Positions 8,780 to 17,870 of a stretch of 64,000 bases of DNA are shown in pieces. Source of the stretch: an uncultured Catenibacillus sp. (GTDB lineage Bacteria > Bacillota > Clostridia > Lachnospirales > Lachnospiraceae); NCBI GenBank assembly GCA_934339005.1, contig CAKRHR010000005.1:1-64000 (forward strand), given 5' to 3'. The translations under genes were made by a program, and so were the position numbers. Below the pieces are notes generated by a model. It had not been told where the DNA came from, searched no databases, and saw only the letters and a program-made list of their open reading frames with translations. The stretch's first letter is position 1; every line of letters starts with the position of its first letter.

Positions 8780-9619
8780 ATGGAAAAAACAAATAAATTA
8801 AAAAAAGCGATATTGACAATCGTGTTTTCTTTAGTTAGTATTGCATGGATTTTCCCTGTACTTCTCGTTGTTATAAACTCATTTAAGAAGAAAACAAGTA
8901 TCTCATTAAAACCATTTGCATTTCCGACAGGAAAATCTTTTGTTGGATTGACAAACTATATTAAAGGTATTGAGAAAATTGAATTTTTCAAATATTTTGG
9001 ATACAGCTTATTTATTACAGTCGGATCTGTTGCATTGATTTTATTATTCTGCTCTATGTGTGGATGGTATATGACACGAGTGAAAAATAAAATTACAATG
9101 ACACTTAAATTCTTAATGATTTTTGCTATGGTTATTCCTTTCCAGATGGTTATGTTTACATTGGCAAAGACAGCCGATACACTCGGTCTTAATACACCTT
9201 GGGGTATTATACTTGTCTATCTGGGCTTTGGTGCCGGTATGGCTGTTTTTATGTTTTCAAATTTTGCTGAAGGTATGCCGGTTGAAATTGAAGAAGCAGC
9301 ATTTATTGATGGATGTAATCCACTTCAGACTTATTTTAAAGTTGTACTTCCAATCATGAAACCAACGATTATCTCCGTAGGTATTCTTGAAATCATGTGG
9401 GTATGGAATGACTACCTTCTGCCTTATCTTGTATTGGATCTCAAACGATTTAAGACAATCCCAATCGTTATTCAGTATTTGAAGGGTGGTTATGGTACAG
9501 TTGATATGGGCTGCATCATGGCATGTATCGTTCTGGCTATCCTGCCGGTTATCATTATTTATATTATTTGTCAGAAATATATTATTGAGGGTGTTGTTGC
9601 AGGCGCTGTCAAAGGTTGA
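8780..9619 (+). CDS. Sugar ABC transporter permease (MalG/UgpE type)
   Basis: This 279-residue membrane protein carries the EAA loop EIEEAAFIDGCNPLQTYFK and the C-terminal ending EGVVAGAVKG, typical of MalG-type permeases. With the previous permease it forms the translocation channel for the sugar delivered by the 6391 lipoprotein. No ATP-binding subunit follows, so energy must come from an ATPase encoded elsewhere. Confidence 0.92.
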   Translation: MEKTNKLKKAILTIVFSLVSIAWIFPVLLVVINSFKKKTSISLKPFAFPTGKSFVGLTNYIKGIEKIEFFKYFGYSLFITVGSVALILLFCSMCGWYMTRVKNKITMTLKFLMIFAMVIPFQMVMFTLAKTADTLGLNTPWGIILVYLGFGAGMAVFMFSNFAEGMPVEIEEAAFIDGCNPLQTYFKVVLPIMKPTIISVGILEIMWVWNDYLLPYLVLDLKRFKTIPIVIQYLKGGYGTVDMGCIMACIVLAILPVIIIYIICQKYIIEGVVAGAVKG

Positions 9620-9654
9620 TAAAACAAAAGCGAGCAGAAAGGTGTGACATATTT

Positions 9655-11139
9655 ATGAGCAGACGTTGCGGTATTTTACTTCCTGTAAGCAGTCTCCCTT
9701 CAAAATATGGTATTGGTGCATTTTCTAAGGAGGCATATGAATTTGTAGATTTTCTTGCGGCTTCCGGACAGAAATTATGGCAGGTTCTTCCAATGGGACC
9801 TACAGGATATGGTGATTCGCCGTACCAGTCATTTTCGACATTTGCAGGTAATCCATATTTTATAGATTTGGATACTTTGGTAGAGAAAAATCTTCTGCTT
9901 CAGGAAGAATGTGAAGCCTGTGATTGGGGCGATGATCCGCAAAAAGTTGATTATGAAAAAATCTATTTATCCAGATTTGATATTTTAAAAAAGGCATTTG
10001 AACGCTTTGACCGGACAGATGAAGATTATCAGAAGTTTTATGAGGATAATAAAGCGTGGGTTGAAGAATATTCCCTATTTATGGTATTGAAAAATCATTT
10101 TGATAGCAAAAGCTGGCAGGAATGGCCAAAAGACATCCGAAATCATGAGGCTTTAGCGGTAAGAAGCTATAGCAATCAGTTTGAAGATGAGATGGAGTTT
10201 TATATTTTTCAGCAGTATATGTTTGACAGACAGTGGTCAGATTTGCGTCACTATGCCAACAAAGCAGGAATCAAGATTATTGGAGATATTCCGATTTATG
10301 TTTCTTTGGATAGTGTTGAAGTCTGGTCGAATCCAAAGCTTTTTGCATTAGATGAAAACAGAGTTCCGCTCGCTGTTGCGGGATGCCCGCCGGATGCATT
10401 TTCGGCAGATGGCCAGCTGTGGGGAAATCCTTTGTATGATTGGGCATATCATAAAAAGACAGGTTTTAAATGGTGGATTGAACGCATGAGAGCATTATTT
10501 AACAGATTTGATATCGTGCGAATTGATCACTTCAGAGGATTTGATGAGTATTATTCCATTCCATACGGGGCAAAAACTGCTGCAGAAGGACACTGGGAAA
10601 AAGGTATCGGTATTGAATTATTTAATGCGATTAAACAAGCTTTCGGAGAGCATGCTGAAATTATCGCAGAAGACCTTGGTTTTGTAACAGACTCTGTTAA
10701 GCAGTTACTTGCAGATTCAGGATATCCCGGTATGAAAATCATTGAATTTGCATTTGACTCAAGAGAGGCCGGAGATTATATACCATATAACTATACAAAA
10801 AATTGTGTCGTATATACAGGTACGCATGATAATGATACACTTCAGGGATGGTATAAAGCCATCAGTGAAGAAGATCGCGAATTTACAATTGAATATTTGG
10901 ATAATAAGGCAACACCAATTGAAGAGATTCACTGGGATTTTATCAGGCTGGCATTATCTACAGTGGCAGATACATGTGTGATAGCGGCGCAGGACTATCT
11001 TGGCCTTGGCAGTGAAGCACGCATAAATACGCCGTCAAGTATTGGGAAAAATTGGGTATGGCGTGTAAAAAAAGGTGTATTTACTAAAGAGCTTAGTCAG
11101 AAAATTCTAAAATTATCCAAAATCTATGGAAGATGTTAA
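9655..11139 (+). CDS. malQ: 4-alpha-glucanotransferase (amylomaltase)
   Basis: This is a 494-residue GH77 enzyme. RRCGILLPVSSLPSKYGIG at the start, MGPTGYGDSPYQSFSTFAGN, GDIPIYVS and GCPPDAFSADGQLWGNPLY are all GH77 hallmarks. The catalytic residues are visible as Asp291 (nucleophile, in RIDHFRG), Glu339 (AEDLG) and the THDND Asp. It transfers glucan segments between maltodextrins and releases glucose, complementing the GH31 enzyme. The ATG at 9655 (MSRRCG) is chosen because AGAAAGGTG lies upstream and an earlier in-frame ATG gives a non-family extension. It follows the permeases in the same operon. Confidence 0.95.
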   Translation: MSRRCGILLPVSSLPSKYGIGAFSKEAYEFVDFLAASGQKLWQVLPMGPTGYGDSPYQSFSTFAGNPYFIDLDTLVEKNLLLQEECEACDWGDDPQKVDYEKIYLSRFDILKKAFERFDRTDEDYQKFYEDNKAWVEEYSLFMVLKNHFDSKSWQEWPKDIRNHEALAVRSYSNQFEDEMEFYIFQQYMFDRQWSDLRHYANKAGIKIIGDIPIYVSLDSVEVWSNPKLFALDENRVPLAVAGCPPDAFSADGQLWGNPLYDWAYHKKTGFKWWIERMRALFNRFDIVRIDHFRGFDEYYSIPYGAKTAAEGHWEKGIGIELFNAIKQAFGEHAEIIAEDLGFVTDSVKQLLADSGYPGMKIIEFAFDSREAGDYIPYNYTKNCVVYTGTHDNDTLQGWYKAISEEDREFTIEYLDNKATPIEEIHWDFIRLALSTVADTCVIAAQDYLGLGSEARINTPSSIGKNWVWRVKKGVFTKELSQKILKLSKIYGRC

Positions 11140-11165
11140 TTCTGGCATCATCATAGAGTTAGTAT

Positions 11166-11225
11166 CTCGAACTTTGTATTTGAATTTTGCTGTGTGCTTA
11201 TTCAAGTGCAAAGTTTGAGTTTTAT
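11166..11225 (+). terminator. Terminator after malQ
   Basis: CTCGAACTTTG (11166-11176) and CAAAGTTTGAG (11209-11219) form an 11-bp stem followed by TTTTAT. An inner TTGAA/TTCAA stem extends the structure. It separates malQ from the amidohydrolase. Confidence 0.7.
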
Positions 11226-11273
11226 AATTATTCTTTGTAGAATGATGAAAGATGAAGGAAGGAGATTATTATC

Positions 11274-12479
11274 ATGGGAACAGCAAATCAGATAGAGCAG
11301 GAATTAATGTGTTACATATCTGAACATCAAATCAGAAACACACATTCACATCATCTTCCGGAGCAGTCAATGCGTGATTTTAATCTGGATAAGCTGATAA
11401 ACAATGCGTATTTACAATGGCAGGATATAACTCCGGGAACAACGGCGGAAAGCAGAACTGCTTACCTGGAAAAAATGCGATATAAATCTTATTTTATTTG
11501 GCTTCAAAAAGCAATTGGAGAGTTGTACGGAATATCGGATCCTATTACGGCAAAAAACTGGGACTTCATTTCAGATCAAATCAGTAAGGCTCATCAAGAT
11601 CCCTCCTTTTATATGGATGTATTGAAGAATAAATGTAAGTATCAACAAATTGTTGTTGATACTTACTGGAATCCGGGATCTGACAATGGAAGACCGGAGC
11701 TGTTTACGCCTGCTTTTCGATTGGATTTGTTCTTTCTGGGTTATAAAAAAGGGCTTCGTAATCATGATGGTGTGTCGTTGGAAGAAAAATTCGGTACTTT
11801 GCCGGATAATTTAAAAGATTATGTGGAATGGGTCAGAAAGTGGATCATACGTAAAAAGAATGAGGGCTGTGTAGCTTTAAAAATAGCACTTGCCTATGAG
11901 CGTAGTCTTCATTTTGAAAAAGTGACACCGGAGCAGGCAGAAAAGGTTTTCATGTTAAAGGAATTGGATATTACGCAGGAAAATATCAGATGCTTTCAAG
12001 ATTATTTGTTCTGGAAAATCTGTGAAATTGCAGCAGAAGTGTCGCTTCCATTGCAATGCCATACAGGAATGGGACAAATTACAGATACGAACATACTGCA
12101 ATTAAACAATGTAATTAAAAATAATCCTGAAACAAAATTTGTACTGCTGCATTGTGGTTTTCCATGGTTGGATGATCTTTTTTCAATGGTAGATGGATAT
12201 CCGAATCTGTATCCGGATCTGACCTGGCTTCCGATTCTGTCTTATACAGCAGCAAATCGTGCATTACATCAGTTGATTGAGATGGCTCAGATTGATAAAA
12301 TCTGCTGGGGATGTGACACATGGACGGTAGAAGAAAGCTATGGTTCACTTCTTGCATTCCGGTTTTCGTTATGCAGAGTTTTAAGAGAAAAAATAGAGGA
12401 TGGCTATCTTTCCGTAAATAATGCAAAGGATATTATTGATAAGATTTTATTCGACAATGCGGGAAAAATATATAAATAG
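11274..12479 (+). CDS. Amidohydrolase-superfamily (Amidohydro_2-like) protein
   Basis: This 401-residue protein is a TIM-barrel metal-dependent hydrolase. NTHSHHLPE near residue 22 supplies the HxH metal pair, QCHTGMGQ (about residue 262) and LHCGFPW (about 293) supply later histidines, and CWGCDTWT (about 344) supplies the barrel-end Asp. The pattern resembles amidohydrolase_2 / uronate-isomerase-like proteins. It could hydrolyse, decarboxylate or isomerise a small carboxylate or lactone. I cannot name the substrate. It has its own AAGGAAGGAG site and sits between malQ and the LacI regulator, so it may belong to the same regulon, but a terminator precedes it. Confidence 0.75.
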   Translation: MGTANQIEQELMCYISEHQIRNTHSHHLPEQSMRDFNLDKLINNAYLQWQDITPGTTAESRTAYLEKMRYKSYFIWLQKAIGELYGISDPITAKNWDFISDQISKAHQDPSFYMDVLKNKCKYQQIVVDTYWNPGSDNGRPELFTPAFRLDLFFLGYKKGLRNHDGVSLEEKFGTLPDNLKDYVEWVRKWIIRKKNEGCVALKIALAYERSLHFEKVTPEQAEKVFMLKELDITQENIRCFQDYLFWKICEIAAEVSLPLQCHTGMGQITDTNILQLNNVIKNNPETKFVLLHCGFPWLDDLFSMVDGYPNLYPDLTWLPILSYTAANRALHQLIEMAQIDKICWGCDTWTVEESYGSLLAFRFSLCRVLREKIEDGYLSVNNAKDIIDKILFDNAGKIYK

Positions 12480-12530
12480 TGCCAGCGGAAATCCAAAATT
12501 TTTAAAATTATCCCCAATCTATGGAATCTG

Positions 12531-12558
12531 TTGACATTTGAAAGTTTTGCTATATAAT
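12531..12558 (+). promoter_or_regulatory. Promoter of the LacI-family regulator gene
   Basis: TTGACA (12531-12536) and TATAAT (12553-12558) are separated by 16 bp, both perfect consensus hexamers. No AACGTTACC operator is seen near it, so the repressor seems not to be autoregulated through that site. Confidence 0.7.
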
Positions 12559-12628
12559 TAACAACTGAGTGTGTAATTTTTCAGTAAGATTAAGTAGCTA
12601 TAAATTGGCAGATTGGAGATATTAGATT

Positions 12629-13654
12629 ATGACCATTAAAGATATTGCAAAAAAATGTGGCGTAAGTGTGACAACGGTGTCCAGAGCAATAAATAATCTT
12701 CCGGGAATTAATGAAAATACAAAAGAAATGATCATGCAAGTGATCAAAGAAGAAGGTTTTGTTCCAAATAATAGCGCTCGGGTACTCAAACAGCATGAGA
12801 GTAATACAATCGTTGTAATCGTAAAAGGTATCGACAATCTATTCTTTCAACCAATACTTACGGAAATTCTTGAAAATGTTAATACTGAAAAATATTCTAT
12901 GATGCTTCATTATATTCCGACAAATGAAGATGAAATTGATGTGGCTCAGCAGATCGTGGTTGAACGTAAACCAAAAGGAATTATCTTTTTAGGTGGTTTT
13001 TTTATTAATGAAGGCGAACGTATCAGACGATGGGGTGTGCCGTGTGTTGTTGTAGCTTCAGGACTTGTAGATGAAGATAGTGCGGCTGTCTGCTCATATT
13101 TTAATGTAGATGATTTTAAAGAAAGCTACAAAGCGGTAGAGTCACTGATTCAAAAAGGTCATCGAAGGATTGCACTTTTATGCTCCTGCAAGGATGAACC
13201 TGGTATTAGTTATAAGCGACTTGCAGGATATAAGCAAGCATTGGAAGATTATCAGATTGAGGTTGATGAGCAATTGATCATTCATAGCAAAGATGATGAA
13301 AATGCTTATACTGTAGAACGTGGCTATGCAGATACTAAGAAGATATTAAAAAATCACATTGACTGTACAGCAATCTATGCAATTTCTGATCTTGTGGCAA
13401 TGGGGGTATGCCGCGCATTGATTGAAGAAGGAAAGTCAATACCTGACGATTATTCGGTGATGGGGTATGATGGTCTGGAAATTTCGAATTATTATAATCC
13501 TTCATTGACAACAATAAAACAGCCGGTAAAAGAAATGGCGAGAAGAGCTGTTAAAACATTGTTTGATATGATGAAGGGTAAGCAGGATATTGTTCATTGT
13601 GTGATGGAGTGTGAACTGATGGAGAGAGAGTCCACAGCATCGATCAATGAGTAA
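12629..13654 (+). CDS. LacI-family transcriptional regulator
   Basis: This 341-residue regulator opens with the LacI headpiece: IKDIAKKCGVSVTTVSRAIN (HTH) and the hinge helix NNSARVLKQ. A periplasmic-binding-protein-like sensor domain covers residues 60-341, with the closing signature SVMGYDGLEISNYYNPSLTT and IKQPVKEMARRA. It is the obvious candidate to bind the AACGTTACCGGTAACGTT operator at 6289 and the half site in the GH31 promoter, responding to an alpha-glucoside. GGAG precedes the ATG. A global catabolite role (CcpA-like) is less likely given the local gene context. Confidence 0.93.
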   Translation: MTIKDIAKKCGVSVTTVSRAINNLPGINENTKEMIMQVIKEEGFVPNNSARVLKQHESNTIVVIVKGIDNLFFQPILTEILENVNTEKYSMMLHYIPTNEDEIDVAQQIVVERKPKGIIFLGGFFINEGERIRRWGVPCVVVASGLVDEDSAAVCSYFNVDDFKESYKAVESLIQKGHRRIALLCSCKDEPGISYKRLAGYKQALEDYQIEVDEQLIIHSKDDENAYTVERGYADTKKILKNHIDCTAIYAISDLVAMGVCRALIEEGKSIPDDYSVMGYDGLEISNYYNPSLTTIKQPVKEMARRAVKTLFDMMKGKQDIVHCVMECELMERESTASINE

Positions 13655-13710
13655 TAACTGAAAATAATAATTAGTTAAACACCAGTGAACGGAAAAATTA
13701 TAATAAATAT

Positions 13711-13759
13711 AAAAAAGCTTCGACAGAAACTTTGGTTAGTTTTTGCCGAAGCTTTTTTA
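13711..13759. terminator. Bidirectional terminator between convergent lacI-type and OYE-type genes
   Basis: AAAAAAGCTTCG (13711-13722) pairs with CGAAGCTTTTTT (13747-13758). The A-run and T-run on either side let it serve both the rightward regulator and the leftward reductase gene. Confidence 0.8.
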
Positions 13760-13768
13760 TATTAGATG

Positions 13769-15802
13769 TTAGATGATTTCCATAGATGCAGTCCATCCTT
13801 CACGAACTGCATCACCAATCTGGCGGGCACGAACACCATCACCAATCTGCCACATTGGCACATTGAGGGCTTCAATTGCCGCTTTGAGAGCATCGGCATT
13901 GTGTGCGCGACGTCCCATCGCATTGACTACAGAATCAGCTTTTAAAGTGATTTCTTTGCCATTTTGCTCGGCAACAACGAAATCTTTGCCAACTTTTATG
14001 ACTTTGGCATTGACTTCATATTTGCCGCCATTCTTATCGATAAAGTCATGGACTGCTGTTCTGTACAGACCATAAACTTCTGGCATCAGACATTCCTGCA
14101 TTTCAACGATCGTTGTTTCAATACCGTGGTCGATATAATCACATGCAGCTTCACAGCCAACAAGACCACCGCCCAGAACGATTGTGCTCTTTCCAAGTCC
14201 TTTAAAATCATTATTATAAACTTCCATAGCTGTAACTGCGTTTTCAATACCTTCGATCGGAAGAATGAGGTCGTCTGAACCAACAGCAAGAATTACTGCG
14301 TCTGGTTTGATTTCATTTATCATCTCAGGAGTTACTTCGCAGTTTAAACGTACATCAACAGGTCGTTTACCAACTTCTCTTACAAGAAGATCTTTGAAGT
14401 TGCGGATATCAATCTTGTGGTCTGTATGGTCTGTGAAATTCAGTAAGCCGCCAAGTGCATCAGCCTTTTCACATAAAATCACCTGATGACCACGGTCAGA
14501 AGCTGTGATCGCTGCCTGCATACCGCCGCAGCCGCCACCGATAATTAAAACCTTGCGCGAAGCTTCCGGTGAAGGCATATCCTCCGGCAATACTTTATGA
14601 TGTGAAGCCGGCCATACAGTATCAGGATTGATTGTACAGGAATCAAGAGCAGGGAACTTCACGTTGTCACGTTCTGTCGGATGTTCACCAAGAGGACCCG
14701 GATAGCATCTGCCACATCTTAAGCAGCGACGAATCTCATCAGCTTTTCCGGCAGCAGCTTTGTTAGGAAATGCAGGGTCTGCGAAGAACTGACGTCCCAT
14801 GGAAACCATATCAACTTTGCCTGCAGCAATCGCTTCTTCTGCCTGTTCAGGGGAGTTGATACCACCGATGACACAGACAGGAACGGATACGTTCTTTTTG
14901 ATGATAGCTGCATTTTCGATATTTGCGCCGTGAGGAGCATAAGCTGTTGTAAATTCCCAGCTTCTTGAAGAACTCAGATAGTGTCCGCATGATACGTGGA
15001 TCAAATCAACGTATGGTTCGCATAACTGACAATATTTAATGGCATCTTCGATTTCAAGACCGCCCGGCAGATGTTCAGAACCACTGACACGGATTTCAAC
15101 TAAGAAATCATCACCCATTGCTTCACGGATCGCAGATAAGAGCTCTGTTGTGAAGCGTGCTCTGTTTTCAAAAGAACCGCCATATTCATCTGTACGTTTA
15201 TTATACATTGGTGAAAGGAACTGGGCAGGAAGCCATCCGTGACCACAGTGAATCATAATACCTTCCCAACCGGCATCTTTAAACCACTGACAGGCTGTAA
15301 TATGTTCCTGGATATGTTCTTTGATTTCTTCCTTTGTGAATGCATCGACATGTGTGATACCATCTTCAAGATCTTTTTCGGATGGTCCTTTTGGATTGAT
15401 ACCATCGCCGATATTTGTCTTGATCTCGCCTGTAGAGAGCAGCTCACCGATTGGCAGGGAGCCGTAGCTCTTGATCATTTCTGCAGTTTCCTTTGTGATT
15501 TTAAAAATTTCATCATCTCTGGATGTAAAATCAATATCAGGCTCAAATGGAAAACGTTTGCAATATGTATGGTTTGGACTTAATTCGCCCAAAACAACTG
15601 TGCCTGCGCCGCCTGCAGCTTTGGCTTCAAGCATCTTAAATGCACGCTTTGGTGTTGGTGGTGTGTAATTGAATGCTGTACCTTCAATATAATGCAGAAA
15701 AGCAAATAACGCAGGCGCCGCTTCAATACGGTTTTTGATTGTCTTAGTACCTACTTTGATAGGACTGAACAAATTTGGAAAGTATGGATTTCTTTCGCTC
15801 AT
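13769..15802 (-). CDS. Old yellow enzyme-type NADH:flavin oxidoreductase / enoate reductase
   Basis: This 677-residue protein has three parts. An FMN TIM barrel (to about 370) contains HCGHGWLPAQFLSP and NKRTDEYGGS. A linker carries the 4Fe-4S cysteines CLRCGRCYPG and SCTINP. The C-terminal FAD/NAD(P) part contains KVLIIGGGCGGMQAA and STIVLGGGLVGCEAA. This is the architecture of 2,4-dienoyl-CoA reductase, bile-acid BaiCD/BaiH and daidzein reductases, which reduce C=C bonds conjugated to carbonyls. The substrate cannot be read from sequence. AGGGGG lies upstream of the ATG. It is monocistronic and leftward, convergent with the LacI-type gene. Confidence 0.9.
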   Translation of the reverse strand: MSERNPYFPNLFSPIKVGTKTIKNRIEAAPALFAFLHYIEGTAFNYTPPTPKRAFKMLEAKAAGGAGTVVLGELSPNHTYCKRFPFEPDIDFTSRDDEIFKITKETAEMIKSYGSLPIGELLSTGEIKTNIGDGINPKGPSEKDLEDGITHVDAFTKEEIKEHIQEHITACQWFKDAGWEGIMIHCGHGWLPAQFLSPMYNKRTDEYGGSFENRARFTTELLSAIREAMGDDFLVEIRVSGSEHLPGGLEIEDAIKYCQLCEPYVDLIHVSCGHYLSSSRSWEFTTAYAPHGANIENAAIIKKNVSVPVCVIGGINSPEQAEEAIAAGKVDMVSMGRQFFADPAFPNKAAAGKADEIRRCLRCGRCYPGPLGEHPTERDNVKFPALDSCTINPDTVWPASHHKVLPEDMPSPEASRKVLIIGGGCGGMQAAITASDRGHQVILCEKADALGGLLNFTDHTDHKIDIRNFKDLLVREVGKRPVDVRLNCEVTPEMINEIKPDAVILAVGSDDLILPIEGIENAVTAMEVYNNDFKGLGKSTIVLGGGLVGCEAACDYIDHGIETTIVEMQECLMPEVYGLYRTAVHDFIDKNGGKYEVNAKVIKVGKDFVVAEQNGKEITLKADSVVNAMGRRAHNADALKAAIEALNVPMWQIGDGVRARQIGDAVREGWTASMEII

Positions 15803-16088
15803 CAGTAAATACCCCCTGTTTTTCTTTTTTTAAATGATGCCAGAGCCGGATAAATGGATTCTGACATATATTTATATGCTATATTTCTTATTATAAATCT
15901 TAATTACGCAAACGAAAAGCACTATTTTGACATCATATAATAACTTTTGCTTATAATTTAAATTGTAAGTGAATAGTGCGATATGCACAAAAACTTAGAA
16001 CTGAATTTGTCTGAAATTACAGATGGTCAGTCAGAAATTTTGAAGTTTGGAATTAACGAAAATAATGAAATTTTCAATGGTTAAAAAA
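15803..16088. other. Intergenic region with weak promoter-like signals only
   Basis: On the minus strand TTTTCG and TATAAT with 17-bp spacing could drive the reductase gene. On the plus strand TTGACA (about 15923) and TATAAT are 19 bp apart and precede a 33-codon open frame (15983-16084) without a convincing ribosome site. I do not call that frame a gene. Confidence 0.35.
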
Positions 16089-16120
16089 ATTGCCGAAACC
16101 CTTAATGAGTTTCGGCAATT
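16089..16120 (-). terminator. Terminator of the NSS-family transporter gene
   Basis: On the minus strand AATTGCCGAAAC pairs with GTTTCGGCAATT around a 9-base loop and is followed by a run of T. It lies 12 bp past the stop codon at 16132. Confidence 0.9.
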
Positions 16121-16131
16121 AAAATCAGATT

Positions 16132-17571
16132 TTAGAATAAGTTCGCAATTCCTGTGGATACAAGGAATAAAATAAACATTACCACAGGTACGACATAACG
16201 AATCATGAAGCTGTATAATTTGGCCCGGCGATAGCGTTCGCCGTTGCGTTCAACTTCTTTAATAATATATTTCGGACCGATGACCCAACCAATTAAGATA
16301 CTTGTCAACAGTGCAATAAACGGCATCAGGAAATTGTTGCTGATGTAGTCTGCGATGTCAAGTAACTGTGCGGAAGCGCCATTTGGTAAGGTTACGTTAA
16401 AATACAAAACATTGTAGCCCAGGCAGATGATAACGGCTGTGATAAGTGAGTAAATACCAATCAGAGCACACATCTTCTGACGGGATTTATGAAAAATCTC
16501 CATGCAGTTGGCAACCAGAGTTTCCATAACAGAAACGCAGGAGGTCAGTGCTGCAAAACCAAGCATCAGGAAAAATGCAATACCAACAATTCGGCCGACA
16601 ATGTTGCCCATGGAGGCAAATACTTTTGTCAGTGAAATGAAAATCAGGCTTGGACCTGAGGACATACCATCTGTACCAAGAAATACAAATACGGCCGGAA
16701 TAATCATCATACCGGCAAGAAATGCTACGCCTGTGTCAAAAATCTCAATCTGATTAATGGATTTGTTCAGATTAACATCATTCTTAACATAGGAGCCGTA
16801 AGTAACCATGATACCCATGGAAACACTCAAAGAGAAAAATAATTGTCCCATGGCATCAAGTACGATACTTAAGAACCGTTTAACTGTCATACCGGAAAAA
16901 TCAGGATACAAATAGACTTTTAAGCCCTGAAGCCCTGTACGGACAGTGCCATTAGAATCCTGTTTGGACAATGTCAGTGAGAAAATGGCAATGGCAATAA
17001 TCAGAATTAACAGTCCCGGCATAATAAATTTTGAGAATTTCTCAATACCTTTTTCAACACCACGGTAAACAATCCATGCAGTTAATGCAAGAAAAATAAA
17101 CATGAAAATGATGGGTGATGCCTTAGATGTAATAAATGATGTAAAATAATCATCCTGTGCCAGCAATTCAACTGTAGAAGCTGAATCCTTGCCAGAAAGT
17201 AATCCGCCAGAACCTGGAACAAAGTACATGCAAAGATATTTGGTAATCCAACCGCCGATAACAGTATAATATGTCATAATTAAGGCAGGCACTAAAAATG
17301 TCAGATAACCAAGAAACTTCCATTTAGGATGCAGTGTGCCAAATGCTTTTAATGCATTTTGTTTAGTCGATCTTCCGATAGCGATATCTGTTGTCAGCAA
17401 AACAAACCCAAATGTTAATACAAGCACCAGATAGACGATCAGAAAAACGCCACCGCCGTCTTTTGCACATAAATACGGAAAACGCCATATGTTGCCGACA
17501 CCGACAGCACTTCCGGCTGCAGCAAGGACAAAACCTATAGAGCCAGTAAAACTACTCTTTTTTTCTTTCAT
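16132..17571 (-). CDS. Neurotransmitter:sodium symporter (SNF) family carrier
   Basis: This 479-residue membrane protein starts with FTGSIGFVLAAAGSAVGVGN followed by IWRFPYLCAKDGGGVF, the NSS/LeuT first helix whose unwound segment binds Na+ and substrate. TYGSYV and GFAALTSCVSVMETLVANCM are further family motifs. It should import an amino acid or related amine with Na+ across the membrane. GAGGTTAAAATT precedes the ATG. It stands alone, leftward, next to pckA. The substrate is not predictable. Confidence 0.92.
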   Translation of the reverse strand: MKEKKSSFTGSIGFVLAAAGSAVGVGNIWRFPYLCAKDGGGVFLIVYLVLVLTFGFVLLTTDIAIGRSTKQNALKAFGTLHPKWKFLGYLTFLVPALIMTYYTVIGGWITKYLCMYFVPGSGGLLSGKDSASTVELLAQDDYFTSFITSKASPIIFMFIFLALTAWIVYRGVEKGIEKFSKFIMPGLLILIIAIAIFSLTLSKQDSNGTVRTGLQGLKVYLYPDFSGMTVKRFLSIVLDAMGQLFFSLSVSMGIMVTYGSYVKNDVNLNKSINQIEIFDTGVAFLAGMMIIPAVFVFLGTDGMSSGPSLIFISLTKVFASMGNIVGRIVGIAFFLMLGFAALTSCVSVMETLVANCMEIFHKSRQKMCALIGIYSLITAVIICLGYNVLYFNVTLPNGASAQLLDIADYISNNFLMPFIALLTSILIGWVIGPKYIIKEVERNGERYRRAKLYSFMIRYVVPVVMFILFLVSTGIANLF

Positions 17572-17621
17572 AATTTTAACCTCTATTCCAGTTATTATTG
17601 TTTAATCATCCTGCGTAAGAA

Positions 17622-17659
17622 ATGATATGATGTAAATGCCAAAAGTTAATTTTGCATTT
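17622..17659. repeat. Palindromic intergenic repeat, copy 2
   Basis: ATGATATGATGTAAATGCC followed by AAAAGT (17622-17646) is the inverse of the repeat arm seen at 255-274. AAATGC (17634-17639) and GCATTT (17654-17659) form the hairpin. Confidence 0.45.
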
Positions 17660-17770
17660 ATTCACTTATTTTAATAGAAAGAAAGCAAAAATACAATATT
17701 AAATTAATATTGTATTTGAAATGTCAAAAAGGTAAAATATTAAAAATTAGAAAAAATTCATTTAATAATG

Positions 17771-17798
17771 TTGATTTTGTACCTTAATTATGTATAAT
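17771..17798 (+). promoter_or_regulatory. pckA promoter
   Basis: TTGATT (17771-17776) and TATAAT (17793-17798) with 16-bp spacing lie about 73 bp before the start codon at 17871. Confidence 0.6.
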
Positions 17799-17870
17799 AA
17801 GGGGTGTATGATAAAAATTTATCAAAACACTAATCCAATACAAAATCAAAGGAAAGAGGTAATAAGCAAC

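Noticed and set aside
13769..15802. Bilirubin reductase (BilR) identity
   Set aside because: I see HCGHGWL where BilR-type active-site HGDR would be expected, and no bilS-like partner lies next to it.
15983..16084. 33-codon frame MHKNLELNLSEITDG... as a small gene
   Set aside because: No convincing ribosome site, a 19-bp promoter spacing, no family resemblance, and it ends at the terminator of the opposite gene.
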